A stretch of DNA of 64,000 nt from positions 6,386,001-6,450,000 of the forward strand of contig NC_134756.1 in NCBI RefSeq assembly GCF_050436995.1. Reading direction: 5' to 3'. Positions 35,191 to 50,185 of this stretch are shown here, one piece after another. Position numbers and translations under genes: made by a program. Origin of the DNA: Anticarsia gemmatalis (Eukaryota; Arthropoda; Insecta; Lepidoptera; Erebidae). The notes beneath the pieces are model-generated. The model did no database searches, had not been told where the DNA came from, and was given only the letters and a program-made list of their open reading frames with translations. Within the stretch, counting starts at the first letter, position 1. Every line of letters begins with the position of its first letter.

Positions 35191-38100
35191 CGTGATGTTA
35201 TTTCAGTATCTTGTTTTGTTATTTGACTACACTCGATCAGTGATTAAAAATTATTTCTTAAAATTCTAGTAGCTTACGTTTATTGTTTGATTTAGATTGG
35301 ATTAAACCTATCTAATATTAATCAAACAAAGTCCATGTTGAGAATTAATTGATATGAATCATTCAAGAATTAATAGATTTTATCGTAAATTTACGACCAG
35401 GATAAAGAGAATAGACTAACATGACCAACAATCTACACTAAATCATTTAGATTAACATACCAATGTTGATAAAAGGATTTATTAGAAAAAATCACGCGTG
35501 ATTAGAATGATCTAACAAATAACAATTTTTATTTGAAACAATAAGCATGATGTTTATAAATCCCTTTTATATTTTACAAACTGGTTTAAGAATGTGCATA
35601 CGGAAATATAAAATGAAGATTACACATATCATTTATTATTTACGATAATTATCTATTGAGATTTAACGCATTTCAATGATAATTCACGAAAAGTACTACC
35701 AAATTCAGTAGGTAGATGTAATCGATTCGGGTCAATGTCATTGCCATCCATCATTGGTTGGACGCGTTGTAAAAACTGTACATACGGCTCGCTTCGTAGC
35801 CTCTCCCATATATCACTCGTCCACTCGTCACTTTTATAGGATCGGCCTAACTTATAGCCTGAAGCGTGCGTCGCACAAAAATGTTTGCTAAATAAATTCG
35901 GGGCAACTAGCCGTTAGAACGACAATAGTGATCGAACAAGCGAACTGTCACTGGTTTTTATACGACTCGTATGCACAATGTGTTAACTGAAATTGATATG
36001 AATGGTTACGCGATCAATATTCCACACATGTAATATTTACAATCCTTCAGCCAATTTAATTTTGCGGACATATTCAACCCTTGTAAATTATTCTTGAGTT
36101 ACTACGAACAATCTAGAATAGAATATGATTGTAATGACGTAAGACTTTGACCAAAATCGCAAGTTAATCGTGGTTGACGTGAGTAATTAGACGTACTCGT
36201 AAAAGTTAAAATCTTATCAACGGAATGGCTTATTCATGATGCGTATCTGTTGATTATCATTGCAAATGTTCACTATTGCTCACGCATAGGTGAGGGGCGA
36301 GCAGTATAAACGGACAAATGAGATTAGCCGCCTAATTCCTTGATTGATGCTAACCACCCCTCCCACGTCGCGCAGTATGCATAGTAAAGTCATAATTTCT
36401 GTTCGTAGATGTTAATGCGTAATGCTAGAAACGGTAGTATTTTTTTATGAAATTTTGGATATGTTAATTTATTAATAAATGTAAAAATTTGTTCGCGTTT
36501 CAGTATACTTACTATCAATGAAAACATCGTACTTGTATACTGTGAAATCATGAACAAACAAAGTCTTAACATTTTGTTTCTTGGCTCAAGAAATAAGTAC
36601 GTATTACAAGAAATCAATAAGTAAAATATCCTAAATAAAGAAACTCATCGTTCGTTACAAAGCTCGCTCAACAAAATAAAACAAAGATAAGAAGAAAGAA
36701 CTCATTCGAAGTCAAGCTGAAGACAGTTTTATTTCAATAAAGCCTCTTACTTCAACGTCTTAAATCAAATATGTGGAACTAATTAAAGTTAAGGCGCTCA
36801 TTTTTTCTCGGCGTCATTGTTTGTATTTATATCTATAGGTATTGAATCGCGGCGAATACACAGAGATAAAATGAATGTGCAGCGATACAAAAACAATGAG
36901 TTTGTTAATCAGGCGGGCGTATAAAAATATTTACAGCGCCCTTCCAGCGATATTTTATATTATTTATTTAGTGTAGTGTGCGGCGGGCGTCAAAACGGGC
37001 GTGTGGTTAATATTTCACAGTGCCGACGTTAAGTCGACGGAGATTTATGGAGCGGCTATAGCCTGTGTTCTACAATTAACTAGCTGCGGACCTCGGGATC
37101 GCTTGCTCGGCCTATCGGTTCGCGCCAATAATTAGCGACGCTCTACGATTGTCTTGACTATACTATACATCCATCCATGGTCGTAGATATTATTTTACTC
37201 ACAAAACACATTTACTATTGACCATTATAGCAATTTAAAAATAAATTAACATGAATAAATCTATTAAGTACTTCACTTTTCCAATCTGTCTTTACTCAAA
37301 TATATTTAGAGTTAGGTAACAAAATTAAGACGAAGAAAAGATTTTAAGAGCAAAACTAAATACTTTTTAGCTAAAAAGTCGACAACGTACGAAAACATAT
37401 ATCATTATGCAATTTTTAAATGAAATTTAATAATTATTCGAAGTGCCTATATCCTCCTATTTATTTTGCACTGCCCATATGCCAATATCATAATAACATT
37501 TTAAATTCCGGAATAGATAAAAAACGAAAACTATCTTTAATCAATAAGCCTAATGCGTCATATAATGATATAATGAAAAAACCGCATAATTCTAGTTAAA
37601 ACTGATTTTACAAAACAAAATAAGGATAATTGATTATCTTTACGTATCAATAAATCTTTTTATAGGTTTGTGCGTACTGAAATGTTGAACGGTACTACAT
37701 AAATGAAAGCGAGTAAGTGAAAATATGTGTCGTTTAGAATACCGATTCATAATACACATTGTGTTCTTGAAGTTCCTTGTGTTCTAAAGCACATCTGCAG
37801 TGGTTGTTTGCATGATGTTTTAGGTGCAGCCGAAAAAATACTTATGACATATATGTCACATAATATAATATGAGTCATTGTATTTATTAAACCGGGATCT
37901 ATTACGTTATTTATCACCGTGATCCTCCACATCAGCCAGTCCCATAGGCACAGAATTCTAGTACACAATTGACGATAGTAATATAAGAAAGATTGTCGTA
38001 GAAACCTTGCTATGAAGACTTTATATACAATGACCGTGTACTTCATGTCATTGGGAATTCTGTGTAACTGTCTAAATCGCATAGCATATAAGGCTCATCA

Positions 38101-38507
38101 GTATTCTAGAAATGGGCCGGTACTTGATCCACATAATTGTCCGCACGATTGTATTAACTGCTTTTGTTCGTTATTGATGATTTATCAGCTGATTCGGTTA
38201 GTCCCACTAAATAGAACGAATGCTAATATAACAGTGCAATTACAATTGTTCAAATTGGAATGTCAATAAATCATGATTACGCGTTTACTAGTCAATAGCT
38301 TGATAATGGGCTTAATTTATTGATTAAACTTTGATCGAGTATTCAATGACAAGACAATTCTCTGACAACCGCGCGTGTTTATTTTAAAAAACATTGCACA
38401 ACCCAAAATAAGTACAGGAATCTTATCGAAATAGTGACGTATTCAACAAATTCTTTGCAGGGCGATATCGTATTAACATTATAGATACGAAACTGTTTTG
38501 AAAAAGA
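35191..38507. other. Non-coding, no gene recognised
   Basis: Includes a GC-richer patch (about 36975-37150) without a coding frame. The two overlapping open frames at 37747-38082 (minus) and 38012-38269 (plus) show no family signature. Confidence 0.4.
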
Positions 38508-38665
38508 TAAATGTATAGATGTTTGTTAATCTTTCACGCAAAAACTACTTAATGGATTTTATGAAATTTTGCAAACAAGATAGTTTATAATCTGGATAAG
38601 CATGGGGGATTATTTATATTCCGGGAAATTTTACCACGAGGACGAAGCTACGGGCAGAAACCGAG
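38508..38665 (+). repeat. Probable dispersed repeat
   Basis: The stretch includes CTTTCACGCAAAAACTACTT, ATGGATTTTATGAAATTTTG and a GACGAAGCTACGGGCAGAAA end. This wording is typical of short lepidopteran Helitron/MITE-type repeats. Only one copy is in the window, so the limits are uncertain. Confidence 0.45.
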
Positions 38666-41600
38666 CTTAATCTGCTAAAAATGTGGTATACATCAACTTA
38701 AATATAACATAGAACTACAATTTACAGGCCTTGTATTACAATTAAAAATATCTAACAAGCTCAAGCTTAGTGAATAATTCCACTTCAAAATATCTTGTAG
38801 CCAGTTCCAAAGATATTAATAGCTTGTAACAAGACACCTTGGCAAGTTATTGCATAGCAGTTAGACTTATACATAATTTAATGTAGGGCGAAGGCAACAA
38901 TAGTGGTCTAATGCCGGTAGATTACAGAGAGTAGCCCCGGCCTCCGTATCACCGCAATGGACGTAGCTGCACGAAGGTTGCACGTTTGGATGACAATGCT
39001 TTATTGTCGAGTTTCGTTATACATTCGACTAACTACGACTCCTAAGCTATATTTATTCTTGATTTAACTAACTGTACTGAGCTATTTATTCTTGAGCAAG
39101 TGTTAGGTAGAGAAGTAATAACCTGAAAAGTTAAAATATATTTTATTGAGACTCGTGTAGCGTTCGGGTAGACAGAACTGAGTAGGTGACTGTTTTATAA
39201 ATTGAACACGGTTACGGAAAGGTAGCTGTTATGTATGTATCTATGTATCCCAGAAAGTTTTGACAATATAGAGCTAGGAACGTTTTCATTTAACAGAATT
39301 ACTTTGCAAAAGATTTCAGTTACAACTTATTGGACATTATCTCATTTCCGCTCTACATAAGAATTACACAATGACTTATTACTTTATCTTTACATTTTTT
39401 TGCGATAACGAATTTTCATCAACATATTTATGTACTAAATGTTTCACAAATTACGTCATTCAAGTTTCGAATTATTATAAAGCGTTTCGTCGCTTTTAAT
39501 CAATTATGAAATTGTATATGAGTGAATAAGACAAAACACTGTGTAACTAATCAAAGCTTACACGAGGTTCAATAGTAATACAGATAGTAGGTGTATTAAT
39601 AGGAAATACGGTACGATGTAACAGAATCTAGATAACGAGACAATCTGAATCCACTGAGGACCACCATTCAAGATGACGCAGTGTCTATTAGAATATCAAT
39701 CAATCAATCAGCAGCCCATAATAGCTTGCTATCAAACATGAATCTCTCATTACAATACCTAAATATCAGTGGATTCTACATAATTACAGTACGATCTTGA
39801 TAGAGCAACGACGATGTACGAATTACGTAGTAATTTTATCTTAATACAATATTAATTTCACACACCTTCATATCATAAATTTCAACATTTTGGCTCGTTC
39901 CTTATACCTATAACAAGACAACCAATATCAATGGTCACATGAGCAGCGCTTACTATAAAAACAGTAGCACGTTTTTCAACAGAGGGCAAAATGTATCTAA
40001 AAATCATTAGTTCCCGCGATACCCGCTAGGGGCACGTTTTTAATACAACATTTTTCAATAAATAGCCGCGGTCATGTGTGATAGGAAGTGAGAGGAATCA
40101 ATCACTATGCTGGTGCATTTCTATGAAAATAAAATTACTATAAGATGTGGCTTCAACATTGTAACTTTTATACACATACTTTATTTATACGACAATATTG
40201 TTTTTACACGGATCTGTAATTAGCAACTGTTTAATAATCCTTTTAGCGTTTTATCGCAAACAGTTTACGAGCGCGGAAACGGATACCCATATTAACTTTT
40301 ACATGCTTCGTGAGTAATATCATGAAATGTAATGAAACCCTGTATATTGTGTACCGTGTTACGTTGTTATTATTTTAACAGACGTGTTTTTCGTTTACGA
40401 ACTGCGCCTACCCGCTATAATATATTAGCAACCCTTCTTTCACGAATGGTCTGTTTGTAGGTTGTAAACTTATTTGTAGTGGTTAAAATTTAAGTACCAC
40501 GATACTACGACATGACAAATAAATATAATGCGAAGAAAAGGTCGTCACTTTAACATAGGTTGAATTACATTAACCTGTTATGAAATTATCATATGATAAT
40601 TAAGTATTAAAAAATCGTGCAAACATTTGTCTCTCGAGAATATTACTGGGAAGGAATTACCTGCATGGCATCATATTCAGGATCTAGTGAGAAGAAAAGC
40701 GATAGTGACAATTGTAATAACTTGTTTTAAACACATTTCAAAGAAAATTATTCAGCAAACGTACGACTTACATCTCTACAATTTACTCGTATGAAAATCC
40801 CTTACATAAGAGTCAGTACTAGTCTAAACGTACTACTTACTGGTACGTTTAATTATTAACACTAATGAGCTTGGAGAGCAGGCTAATGTTCGTAGTAGAG
40901 TGGACGCTTACAAGCTTTTAATGAAAAGGAATTGGATATTACTGTCTTCATAAGTGATGGGCTGTTGCACTATTTCTTATATCCTCTTTTGTACTAAGAT
41001 CTAGAGCAGCTTTGAATTGTTAAGGAGTATGAATGTGAGTCAGAAGGAACCGCCCTTATGTTTCGTTTTTTACGAGTTAAGTTTTTAACGAGACAAAATG
41101 GTGATAAGTCCCACTGTGACAAATATTTGAAAGTGTTGATAGAAACAATACCTATTCTTATTTAAGATATTATGTGTATGGATTGAACTACAACTAACTT
41201 TAAACCGGGATAGAATACGTCAGTTTAACCACCCGTGACTATCAAATATAGCATATGTATATGTTGTTAGCAAATATTTTAGCCAGTCAATTCTAAACAA
41301 CGTTTGAACAACAAATAGTATTTCCCCAACAGATGGTAAAGAGCTATCCATATTGACGTCAGAGATTTACCCCACTCGTCCTCGAGGATATCACGACTCT
41401 GACCAAACTAACAAACATTTTTTGTATAGTAAAACTTTTAACTTTAGCTATAAGTCTGTAGACGTCTATTACTTTCTCCTATTGAGCCGTGGCGATAACT
41501 TTTTAACCCCAGTTGACGTGGGGTGAATAACTCGCGTTGACAGTTGTAAGGGGTTCGCGGAAACTTTCCTCCCCTAACGCTTATTGACCTCTTACCCTAC

Positions 41601-44600
41601 GAGAAAATGCATTCTCCAACTCCCGGCCGAATATAAAGCCGTATCTTTGACAGGGAGATGGAAATTCCAATGGAAATCGACAAAATAGCATTTGCGTTAT
41701 AATATTTTGGTAAGGGGAATCGAAACGCATAAATCATTTTATCTATTTTACGATTCCACAAAATCCATTCTTTATTCTAATATGTATCATTTCTATTCTC
41801 ATGTTTTCGAATTTCACTATAAAAATTCGTCTCAAAATCAAATTCAATTAAGTGGGGTCTTGGCAGGATGCCATTCAATGTTACCCACAAAATTTTGTTC
41901 CGGTGCCTTAAAATCGATGCCTGAAGCGAATACTCCAAACTTGAGTTATTTACAGTTGAATGCATACGAATTCAGGAAAATATAAAATAAATACTTCAAG
42001 AATATGACTCATAAAATAAATGTTATATAGGATAGCGCGTCATAGGAGAGCGCACGTTCACATTAAAATGTATGACGATTGTGGTGAGACAGGACACCGA
42101 GGTGTACAAATTACTGTGGTGCAACAGTGAGTGAATGCGGCCTCTTGACCCATTTCGGGTGTCACCTCTCCACTCGCCGTGAATTCCGCCTGCCACTAGC
42201 TTCTACCTAAACGGACTTGAATGGGTGAAACTTTAGAATTTCGGTCCTAATTTGTAATGAATCGGGGCTGTTTCTTTGGCAGCTTTGCCTTTGTGAGTGT
42301 TTGGAACGCGACTGTCGGGAGCCGGTTTTTCTTTTGGTGTTTTTCTTTTTAATACGATTTGAAGGCTGTTGATTTTGAAGAAAGAAATATCTATTATACA
42401 TTTTAAGCTCTTCTAGTACGGTTCGTTGATAATGTAAAACTTTTCTATTATTTATCTATTAATATGTATACCAGCTATCACGGTGCTCCCCTAAATACTC
42501 AACGGTTTTACCGTTACTTTATCCATATCCCAATGCAAGCCCCTTTTTACACCACTTGTAAAAAAACTTATATAATGTATACTAAGGTTATATAAGCACT
42601 GTTTATTTTGGAACAAAAGTCTTTTGATGTAGACACGGATTGGAAGCTGAAATACGCAGAATTGAATATACCAAAAACTGGTACCTTTTAAAGGATTCGT
42701 ATATTCAGAAATAAAACGCGAAAGCTATTTCAATATGACTGAAGTTTTCAATAAAACCCGAGTTTAATAAGAACGGGAATTTTAATTTGTTAATTTCATA
42801 ACTGGTATGCGCGTGTTGGTATTTCAAGCAAGTCGCATACGTGGTGCAACGTGTTATTTGTAATATCGGACGAAAACTGGTGCGCCAACCTCATTTCATT
42901 TGTATTCTATGTGGGTCACATTTCGTGCAAACATTGGTAACCTTTGAATTGAATTCGTAATGTACGAGTAGAATGTTTCCTTAGTTCTTATAGTGCCAAA
43001 TACAGTATCATTATGTGAGCGGGTTAAAATGTTCCTTACTTTTAACGTTACTAAGCGTTATAGGGATGTGGATTTAGAAAAATAAGTGTTGTATATTTTT
43101 AGATGTGATTTAGCTATAGAACTGACGAATAATATTAATAACTTAGTTTTTTATAATGTGTGATCTTTAGATGGGATTACATAAATGGCTGACATTGTGC
43201 ACCGCTTAAATGTGGTAGTATTTTTTAGTTTATAATGCCTTTTATGCTAAATATTATAGTCTGAAATACCAAAATTTGGTATCTGGATCCTATAAATTCC
43301 ATTCAAAGGAAACACGAAACATTCACTTGTTGTATCTAATCGCGGCACAGGGCGAGCGCACAGTAAACGTCTTCCACTCAAGTGTTTTGTTGTAGCAGCA
43401 TTCTCTACTCGTTACCCGGGCCACAACTTGACATATGTCAGCTGACTCCAGTTTATACGGAGACTCGCTATTACCGCCCGCAAACTAGTTGCACTGTCGC
43501 TGAAGATGGTCTGTGAACTAATAATACTGAGTGAATCTTTAGATTTATGTGACGTTAGTCATCGATGTTGCTAACAAACGCGTTTGAATATAGCTTGTTG
43601 TAAGTTTTGGTGGGATAAGATATCATCAGATTTATCACTGTGTAGTTTGACAAGTAAGTAAAGAGCCATGGCATGCATATTTAATCTAGATTATAATAAA
43701 CAGTTCTATGTATTTTCAAAATAAAGTAGCTTTGTTAAACAGGCATTATCCACCAAAACACTGGTGGTCTAAATACAACATTTTGTACATTCTCGCCAGT
43801 GAACCTTTAGTAGGTACAAGGGTTTCTATTAAGTCGTTGGACCATAGTAAAGAACTATAGAGATCAGAATAAACAGTCAGTTTCATGAAGATTCCGCCTA
43901 CGGCTCAAGTAATTAATAAACCGGACTTATATTTCCATATCAGCCTTAAAACATCCCACTTCTAACATTACCACGAATCACAAGACAAGTAAACTCGTCC
44001 CTAAATCCAAACATTACCAAATTCTCAAGCGACTCACCTTGTAATTACGCCACCAATTAACAGAACAGAACTCGTCAATGAACCTAGTCTTCAAATAGAC
44101 GGAAGTCCCAGCAGTTGACTCAACAGCGTGTCAACTGTCAACACGGCTCACCTACAGAGCAAACGGGTCAACTAGTTTAGGCACCCGATGACAACAAGAC
44201 GTTCAAGCTTACCTCCTGACGAGTTATTCAAGCCTGGTACAGATGTTCCTGGTATCGAATAATTGATTTAAACGACAATTTGACACTATATGTTATTGGT
44301 TTGAAGTTTGTAACTGAGAATATTGCCAAAGGGTTACCTAGCATGTTCGAATGAATAATCTCATAAAAGAATTGCTCACACTACTGATTCTGTTTCGACC
44401 GATGGCAGTGTAATGGGTTTTTTGTCGGGAAATTTTCAATGAAAGCTCACTAGCCTATTACGCTCATCTACACTAACCTACATCCGCTTGCGTTATCCTA
44501 TCAAAGAATGCAGACACAAACCAAAGATTTTCAGCAACATGATTAATTTCACCTCGCCAATCGTAAACGTAAAATACTAGTCAAATACAAATTAAAATTA

Positions 44601-47600
44601 AAGCTTACTGAAATACTCTACTCGTACAATAGAAAACGAATATACAGATGGATATAGAATCATCAAGCTCGGTAACAAAAACGTGATATCGCTGCACCAG
44701 TCAGGCTGCGACCACATCCAATGAAACCTGGTCGAAACGCCAACCAATTCAAAGGTGCCACCGTTTATTCCTGCTACGTATTGTGTATCAAACCAAACGA
44801 TACGTAGTACCGTCGCTACCAAAAGCTGGTATTTGGTAAAATGTGTTGCATTAATGTTGTTCCTAGTTCCAAAGTCGGAGCACGTACAAAATCTAGGCGT
44901 ACATTTTGCAGTTAAGATGTTTTCGTGTGTCGCTAAAGTTACAACATATTTGTGTAAATAGTTTCGTAATAATATTTGTTTAATAATACGTTATTTCATT
45001 ATAATATGTAAGTTATAGTGAAGTCTCAACGGCCAGCATTGTCGACTCCCTTCGCGGCCTAATCCCTTCCTCAATTTGGAGGAGATCTTTGCCCACAAGT
45101 GGTAGTTGGTTGGTTAGTGGACAAAATGAAATATATCATAAAAGTAAAGTATCTTTGTAGTTTATCTAAGTTGTAGTAAACAACTGGAAAACGTCTTATG
45201 CAACTCTTTGTTTTTCGAAAAAAATTAAAAGAAATCGAAATGTCTAGACAAAACTTTCCTTCATTTTCTGTGTATGGCAAATATACTTTTTACTTTATTG
45301 GTCCTAACTAGCAATTCCGCGGTCGACTTGTTCTGAACAAAATGGAAACTTACGATGCTTAAAAGCACCTTAGAAACAAAGAAGTAACATAACTTTTCCG
45401 TCGGCTTTACCCTACTAGGAAGGAACTGGAGTTAAAGTTAAAAATTATAGTAGGCACTTAGTCCAATATAAACTCAACAACTAACTTTATAGTCTCGATT
45501 TCTGCCTTTATTTTATTTTCCTTTGTGCAACAGAGATTTTATATATTTGAAACCACAAATGCATATTATGTATTTAGTAGCTATGCGGGTAATGCAGGCT
45601 CAATAACTTGTCTGAACTCTTTATCATATACTTAATTAATTTGTGTTTTTTTTACGTGATGAATCAAAATACACTACTTAGTTAATAAATTAGGGTCTAC
45701 ATTTATGTAAACTCTGTTGTTATATTTATGAAACTAATGTGTAAGTTTAATAGGAAGAATCCTTTGGTTTGCTGATAGCCATATTTATAAATCTGTCTAA
45801 AGAAAACGATGAACATAAATCCATTACTTCTTATTTTTCATATTCAAAATAAATAGACATAGGTATCTCATATTTCATAAACTTTATAAATGACGGTTAT
45901 AAATCTTACTTTTAGTGATTTATTTACTTATACAAAGGTGCAAATTTTTGTTCACGAAACTAAAGTAATAAATAAAATGTATCTGACAATTTATTTCAAT
46001 TTCTTTATTCATAAAAAGTTTTGAGAAAGTTGGGATGTTTATACAGTAATGGTAGAGAAGTACACCTACATAAATATTTAATAAAGTAATCGTAACAAAC
46101 AATTTCAAACTAAAGCTATATACTTAATACGTTAGAATATCCGATCAGACTGTAGAGATAAACGAGAGTCCTTAAATAAATCATTAAATGAGAGTTCTTT
46201 TAATAAATAAAAGCAACACACTTAAAACATTGACTAAATTTAACTACTTTCAGAATATTATATGGCTTTGCTTTACATCGTCTTTCGTACGTAGCATTCT
46301 AATTCCCACTCGCAAGTCTGGTCTCACACAGAGAGTGACCACCGAAGCTTCAAACACATCGCAACTGGCGAGTTTATGCGACAGGAACACTGTTTATTTG
46401 CCTGTGCGCCCCTAGCACAGTGCGCCCATGCCAAATTTTCGCGTTGCATCCCTGAATACGATACAGGGCAGGCTGTACTTTGTGCGTTCAGTTAGGCTCT
46501 ATATACCAGACTCCGGTTGAAAAAATGACGGTCATTTTGAACCTTATCGATTTTTCTGTTTGGTTTGAAAAGAGGTTTTAAACTCATTCTTTGCTGTATC
46601 AAACCCCATACACAACTAAATTGTAATTTATTATTTAAAACTGAAAATTGTTTACTCGAAACTTTTCAACCCATATTTTTATAATGTACCTATAACTTGG
46701 AGTTATGTCAAAATTTCCTTAACGAATAACAATTTCGTCGTGAATTTTCATTACACGAGCAAACCATGCACACGTAACAATAATGTTTTTACAACATTTT
46801 TTATATGTTCATAATATATTCATAAAAGGATATAAAAGCGCTGAAACAGTTTATGGTGCGTATGATTTAACGATTCAGAGTCACGATGTAAAAGAAAATC
46901 TCTTTTCCCGCAATAACGTCAGCTCATAGAAAAACGTAAAATCAGAAACAAAAATGCCAATTTATCAAGGTAGAAACAAAACAATTGCGAAGAAACAAGT
47001 CACTGAAAGAACTGTCCTATTGGAAAAATGCCAAATAAATTGACAGTTGTTGTCGGCAGTAATCGATGTGATATCATTTGGTATATTAAAAAAGTTGTGT
47101 GTTTCTCCTTGCCCGATATATTTTAACCCGGAAACAAAATATGATTTTTCTAAACTTCGGAATCTCTGTGGGGTATAAAGTACAATTAAGTTACTAAATT
47201 GACTATCCATACATGCATGCATAGCATGACACTAATAAGTGCGAAAATAATAAGGTAATAACTGTCCACTGCTTGTGTCCAATAATTTGCAGTACTTACT
47301 AAGGATATAATAGAGCTCGCGTTAACTATTCTAACACACAAATATGCCAAGACGAGCTTAGTTAAGAGAGTTTCAAAGAAATTACCTCGAGTGGTTAATA
47401 CGAAAGCACTCACGTAAATAACAAGTTAGTGCCCCCGCCTGGACGTGCTGCCCTGAAAGAAACCCACAAATGCCACACTTTTTAATTTTAAAAAGCTCTC
47501 CAACTGATTGGTCTGTAACAACTGTTACTTTGCAAAGTAAACTTGGGTTTTATCTCAACAGATAAATCTTGAGGTCATTCAACACCGTTGCTGCATTGCT

Positions 47601-49560
47601 ACAGCAACATTCATTTAAACAACGAGCGTCTTCGCAGATGTAGGTCAGAACAACTAAACTAAAAACTTTGGAACTGCTTTTTTCAACCTCGTCTTAAGAA
47701 TCTAATTTTAAACAAGATGCAGTTTAATTTAAGCTGAATAAATAGTCGGAAAATTCCATCTTTTTTATTTTCATATTGCTTTATAACACAGTATCCAAAG
47801 TAAATAGCTTAAGCAGTGCAGAAATTAATTTCATACATTTTAACAGTAAATATTTCCAACAAGTCTGCGATGTTTACAGCAAATACGTTGTTGGCAGATA
47901 TTAAGACCACCCGTCGTAAGGTACCGGCCGTTAATATTTATATTGAGAAAATTTTAACAAATTGTCTCGCTCACTCATTTCGACAGTGAGCCAGAAAGGT
48001 ATATTCGTAAACATTATATTTTGGTCGTAAAACATAACAAGCTTATAAAACCGCAACATAATCGCGAAGGGTCCCCAATGGAGGGTCCCGTAGGAACCAT
48101 TCTGTGTGGCTCGCCCCGAAAATTACTCGGCCAACGTAATTTTGAGCTTTTTCCTTTTGTTATTCTTTAAGGCCTCCCGAGATTTGCGACGTTATGATCT
48201 CATTTTGAGTTATGAGAAAAAACTCTTAGTTGATCCCGCCTCGCGAAATCATTGTCCATAGGATTAGGTGCTTACTGGGAATTGAGGGTATTTTAGAAAG
48301 AAGAATTCCTTTTTGTTTTGTCCTGCTATTTTCCTGTATACGTATTTTAATTTTTAAGCTAATTGAGATTTATTTTCTTAAGATAGGAGACTTTTTCCGA
48401 GTTAAATAAAACAGTTGGGCACAAGTTCTGTAGTGTAAACGCAAGACTCAGGGCGCCTGTCGCACTCACTTCACCTGAGAACACCATTTGCGACATACTT
48501 GACAAACCGTTTTCATAGATTCTCCGAAATATATTCTTATTCCTATAACACACTTCCTTGATTACATTCCGAAAGTTCGTATTGGGAATCATAAATGGCT
48601 ATTCCCGTTTTATTATCAGTTATGTCTCCAACAGTAACTTTGACTGCCTTTCTTATTACCACAAACGAATATAAAACCAGAAGTTTGCGGGAAGTTTGTT
48701 ACTCATTCTTGCACCGCGCTTGAACGACACCTCTGGGTCGCATTTTGTCCAGGTTTTATATGTCTTATTTACTTCTTGCTGCTTCCGAGTGCATTTTGTT
48801 ACTGTCACTATCCGTCTTGTCCAAATAATATTTCAGACATCTTCGTAGCTTTTGTAATCTCGCTAGATGTGGTCGGGCCGTATCTACGTTGATGGAATTT
48901 AAAAGTGCGGAAACTAATCCAGCTCTCGTTATTGCAAAACCTTTTATGAAAACAAACAGTTATCAAAATCAATCTCCGATGCGCTGTATGCGATGTTTCA
49001 AATAAATGCGTTAAAATGCGTGGCCGTTTATACAAATATATGTACAGGGTTTCAAAACCGGGTCAGTGCAGTTTTTTAAACTGATAGATTTTAAAGGGAA
49101 TCCAGTTCGATTCGCACATTTGTTATCAGTGCAATTTGGTGGGAGGTTTTGGTGCGCTGTCCCTGCGCATCGCGCGTTGGATGAAAGCGGCAAATCTGTT
49201 GTAACATCGGCTTAACAGCTTGAACTGTTGTGTGGTGCAAGTTATGATCTAACTTCACAATGAAACTTTACATTTACGACTACACTTGGCCGGGTAATTT
49301 TACAGAAACTTAAGCGGTTTTACAGAAGTTTCTTGGCATATTGCAAATTACATATAAACTTTCAATGAGGTGAAACGGTTGTTTTAATAGTGCCTATCCT
49401 ATTAAATGTAGTTAACATTATATTCAGAATAGTGCATCGTAACATTCGTAACTCGTAAACGGTTTAGATATTGAAATTATTTACCGCATTAGCACATAAC
49501 ATATCGATATAATCGTTTACACTTTTATATTTTTTGACTTAATATAATCAAAGAATTTAT
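38666..49560. other. Long gene-free stretch
   Basis: About 11 kb. Holds a consensus TGACGTCA at 41354-41361. A repeat fragment at about 45035-45115 has GGAGGAGATCTTTGCCCACA, the reverse of the CCCACTGCTGGGCAAAGG phrase in family 2 SINE tails. A weakly GC-rich interval lies at 43400-43510. Open frames up to about 97 codons (41692-41985) are unrecognised. This could be intron or intergenic DNA. Confidence 0.4.
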
Positions 49561-49567
49561 GACACAG

Positions 49568-49635
49568 TAGGTACCAGTGGCGAAGGCTCCATATAACCCG
49601 ATTCCTACCGGCTTTACCTTTGGAACACTCCTAAA
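49568..49635 (+). repeat. Short repeat, copy 1 of 2
   Basis: GTAGGTACCAGTGGCGAAGG is followed by a ..CCTACCGGC..TACCTTTG stretch. A related sequence is present in reverse at 50745-50812 (CCTTCGCCACTGGTAGGTAC), on the other side of the GC-rich block. Confidence 0.45.
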
Positions 49636-49799
49636 AATGCATCACATAAATGTGTATTATTCTCAAAAAAAGATCGTTTATTTAAATTTAATTCTATATT
49701 CATTACGACATTCATCAATATTTTCAATACGACTAATTTAAAATAAATAAATGAATAAACGCCTGTTCTATTTGTCAAAGCAAAAGCATTGCATTGCAT

Positions 49800-50010
49800 T
49801 ACCGAAAATTGCCGTCAAACAACTCGACGGCGCGCGCAGGAATCGCGTAAAGGGAAAAAGATGTCGATGACGTCACGCGGACGTACTTTTCTATGGCGCG
49901 TTTTACCGGCGAGGTAACCCGGAATTCATCGGCTTATTGGGCGACTAGTAGGTACAACAGGCGCAGCGGCGCGAGCGGCGCGGCAACTAGCGAATGCGTG
50001 AGTGAGATGC
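49800..50010. promoter_or_regulatory. GC-rich, CpG-dense block with CRE; candidate promoter
   Basis: This is one of the most GC-rich intervals in the 28-64 kb span. It contains ACGGCGCGCGCAGGAATCGC, a palindromic CRE TGACGTCA (49868-49875) and GCAGCGGCGCGAGCGGCGCG. Such a block in A+T-rich lepidopteran DNA often marks a promoter or 5' leader. On the plus strand it is followed by a small ORF (50012-50185). Orientation and target gene are unknown. Confidence 0.35.
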
Positions 50011-50011
50011 A

Positions 50012-50185
50012 ATGATATTTAATGAGAGGGAGACAATGAATGCAATTTTTGTGATGACATTTATGATTTTAGATTTAGTTTTGTTTTCATTTTGCGCGCC
50101 TATTTTAGGTTATTTTGGATTATTATGTTTATTATATTTGGATGAGTTAAATTGTGTTAAATTATCAATGAATGTTATTATTTAG
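50012..50185 (+). other. Small hydrophobic ORF after the GC-rich block
   Basis: 57 codons, starting MIFNERETMNAIFVMTF and then strongly hydrophobic (LVLFSFCAPILGYFGLLCLL). The composition is T-rich and could give a hydrophobic frame by chance. The ATG context is ordinary and no family is recognised. Listed because it is the first open frame after a possible promoter. Confidence 0.15.

Noticed and set aside
37747..38269. Overlapping 111- and 85-codon frames on opposite strands
   Set aside because: No domain, no splice or promoter signal, and overlapping frames on both strands in A+T-rich DNA are common by chance.
39690..39715. (TCAA)n-like run near 39700
   Set aside because: Only three to four units, within the range of chance.
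48050..48130. GGGTCCC.. GGAGGGTCCCG stretch as a possible transposon end
   Set aside because: Only a short inverted match, no second copy and no target duplication.
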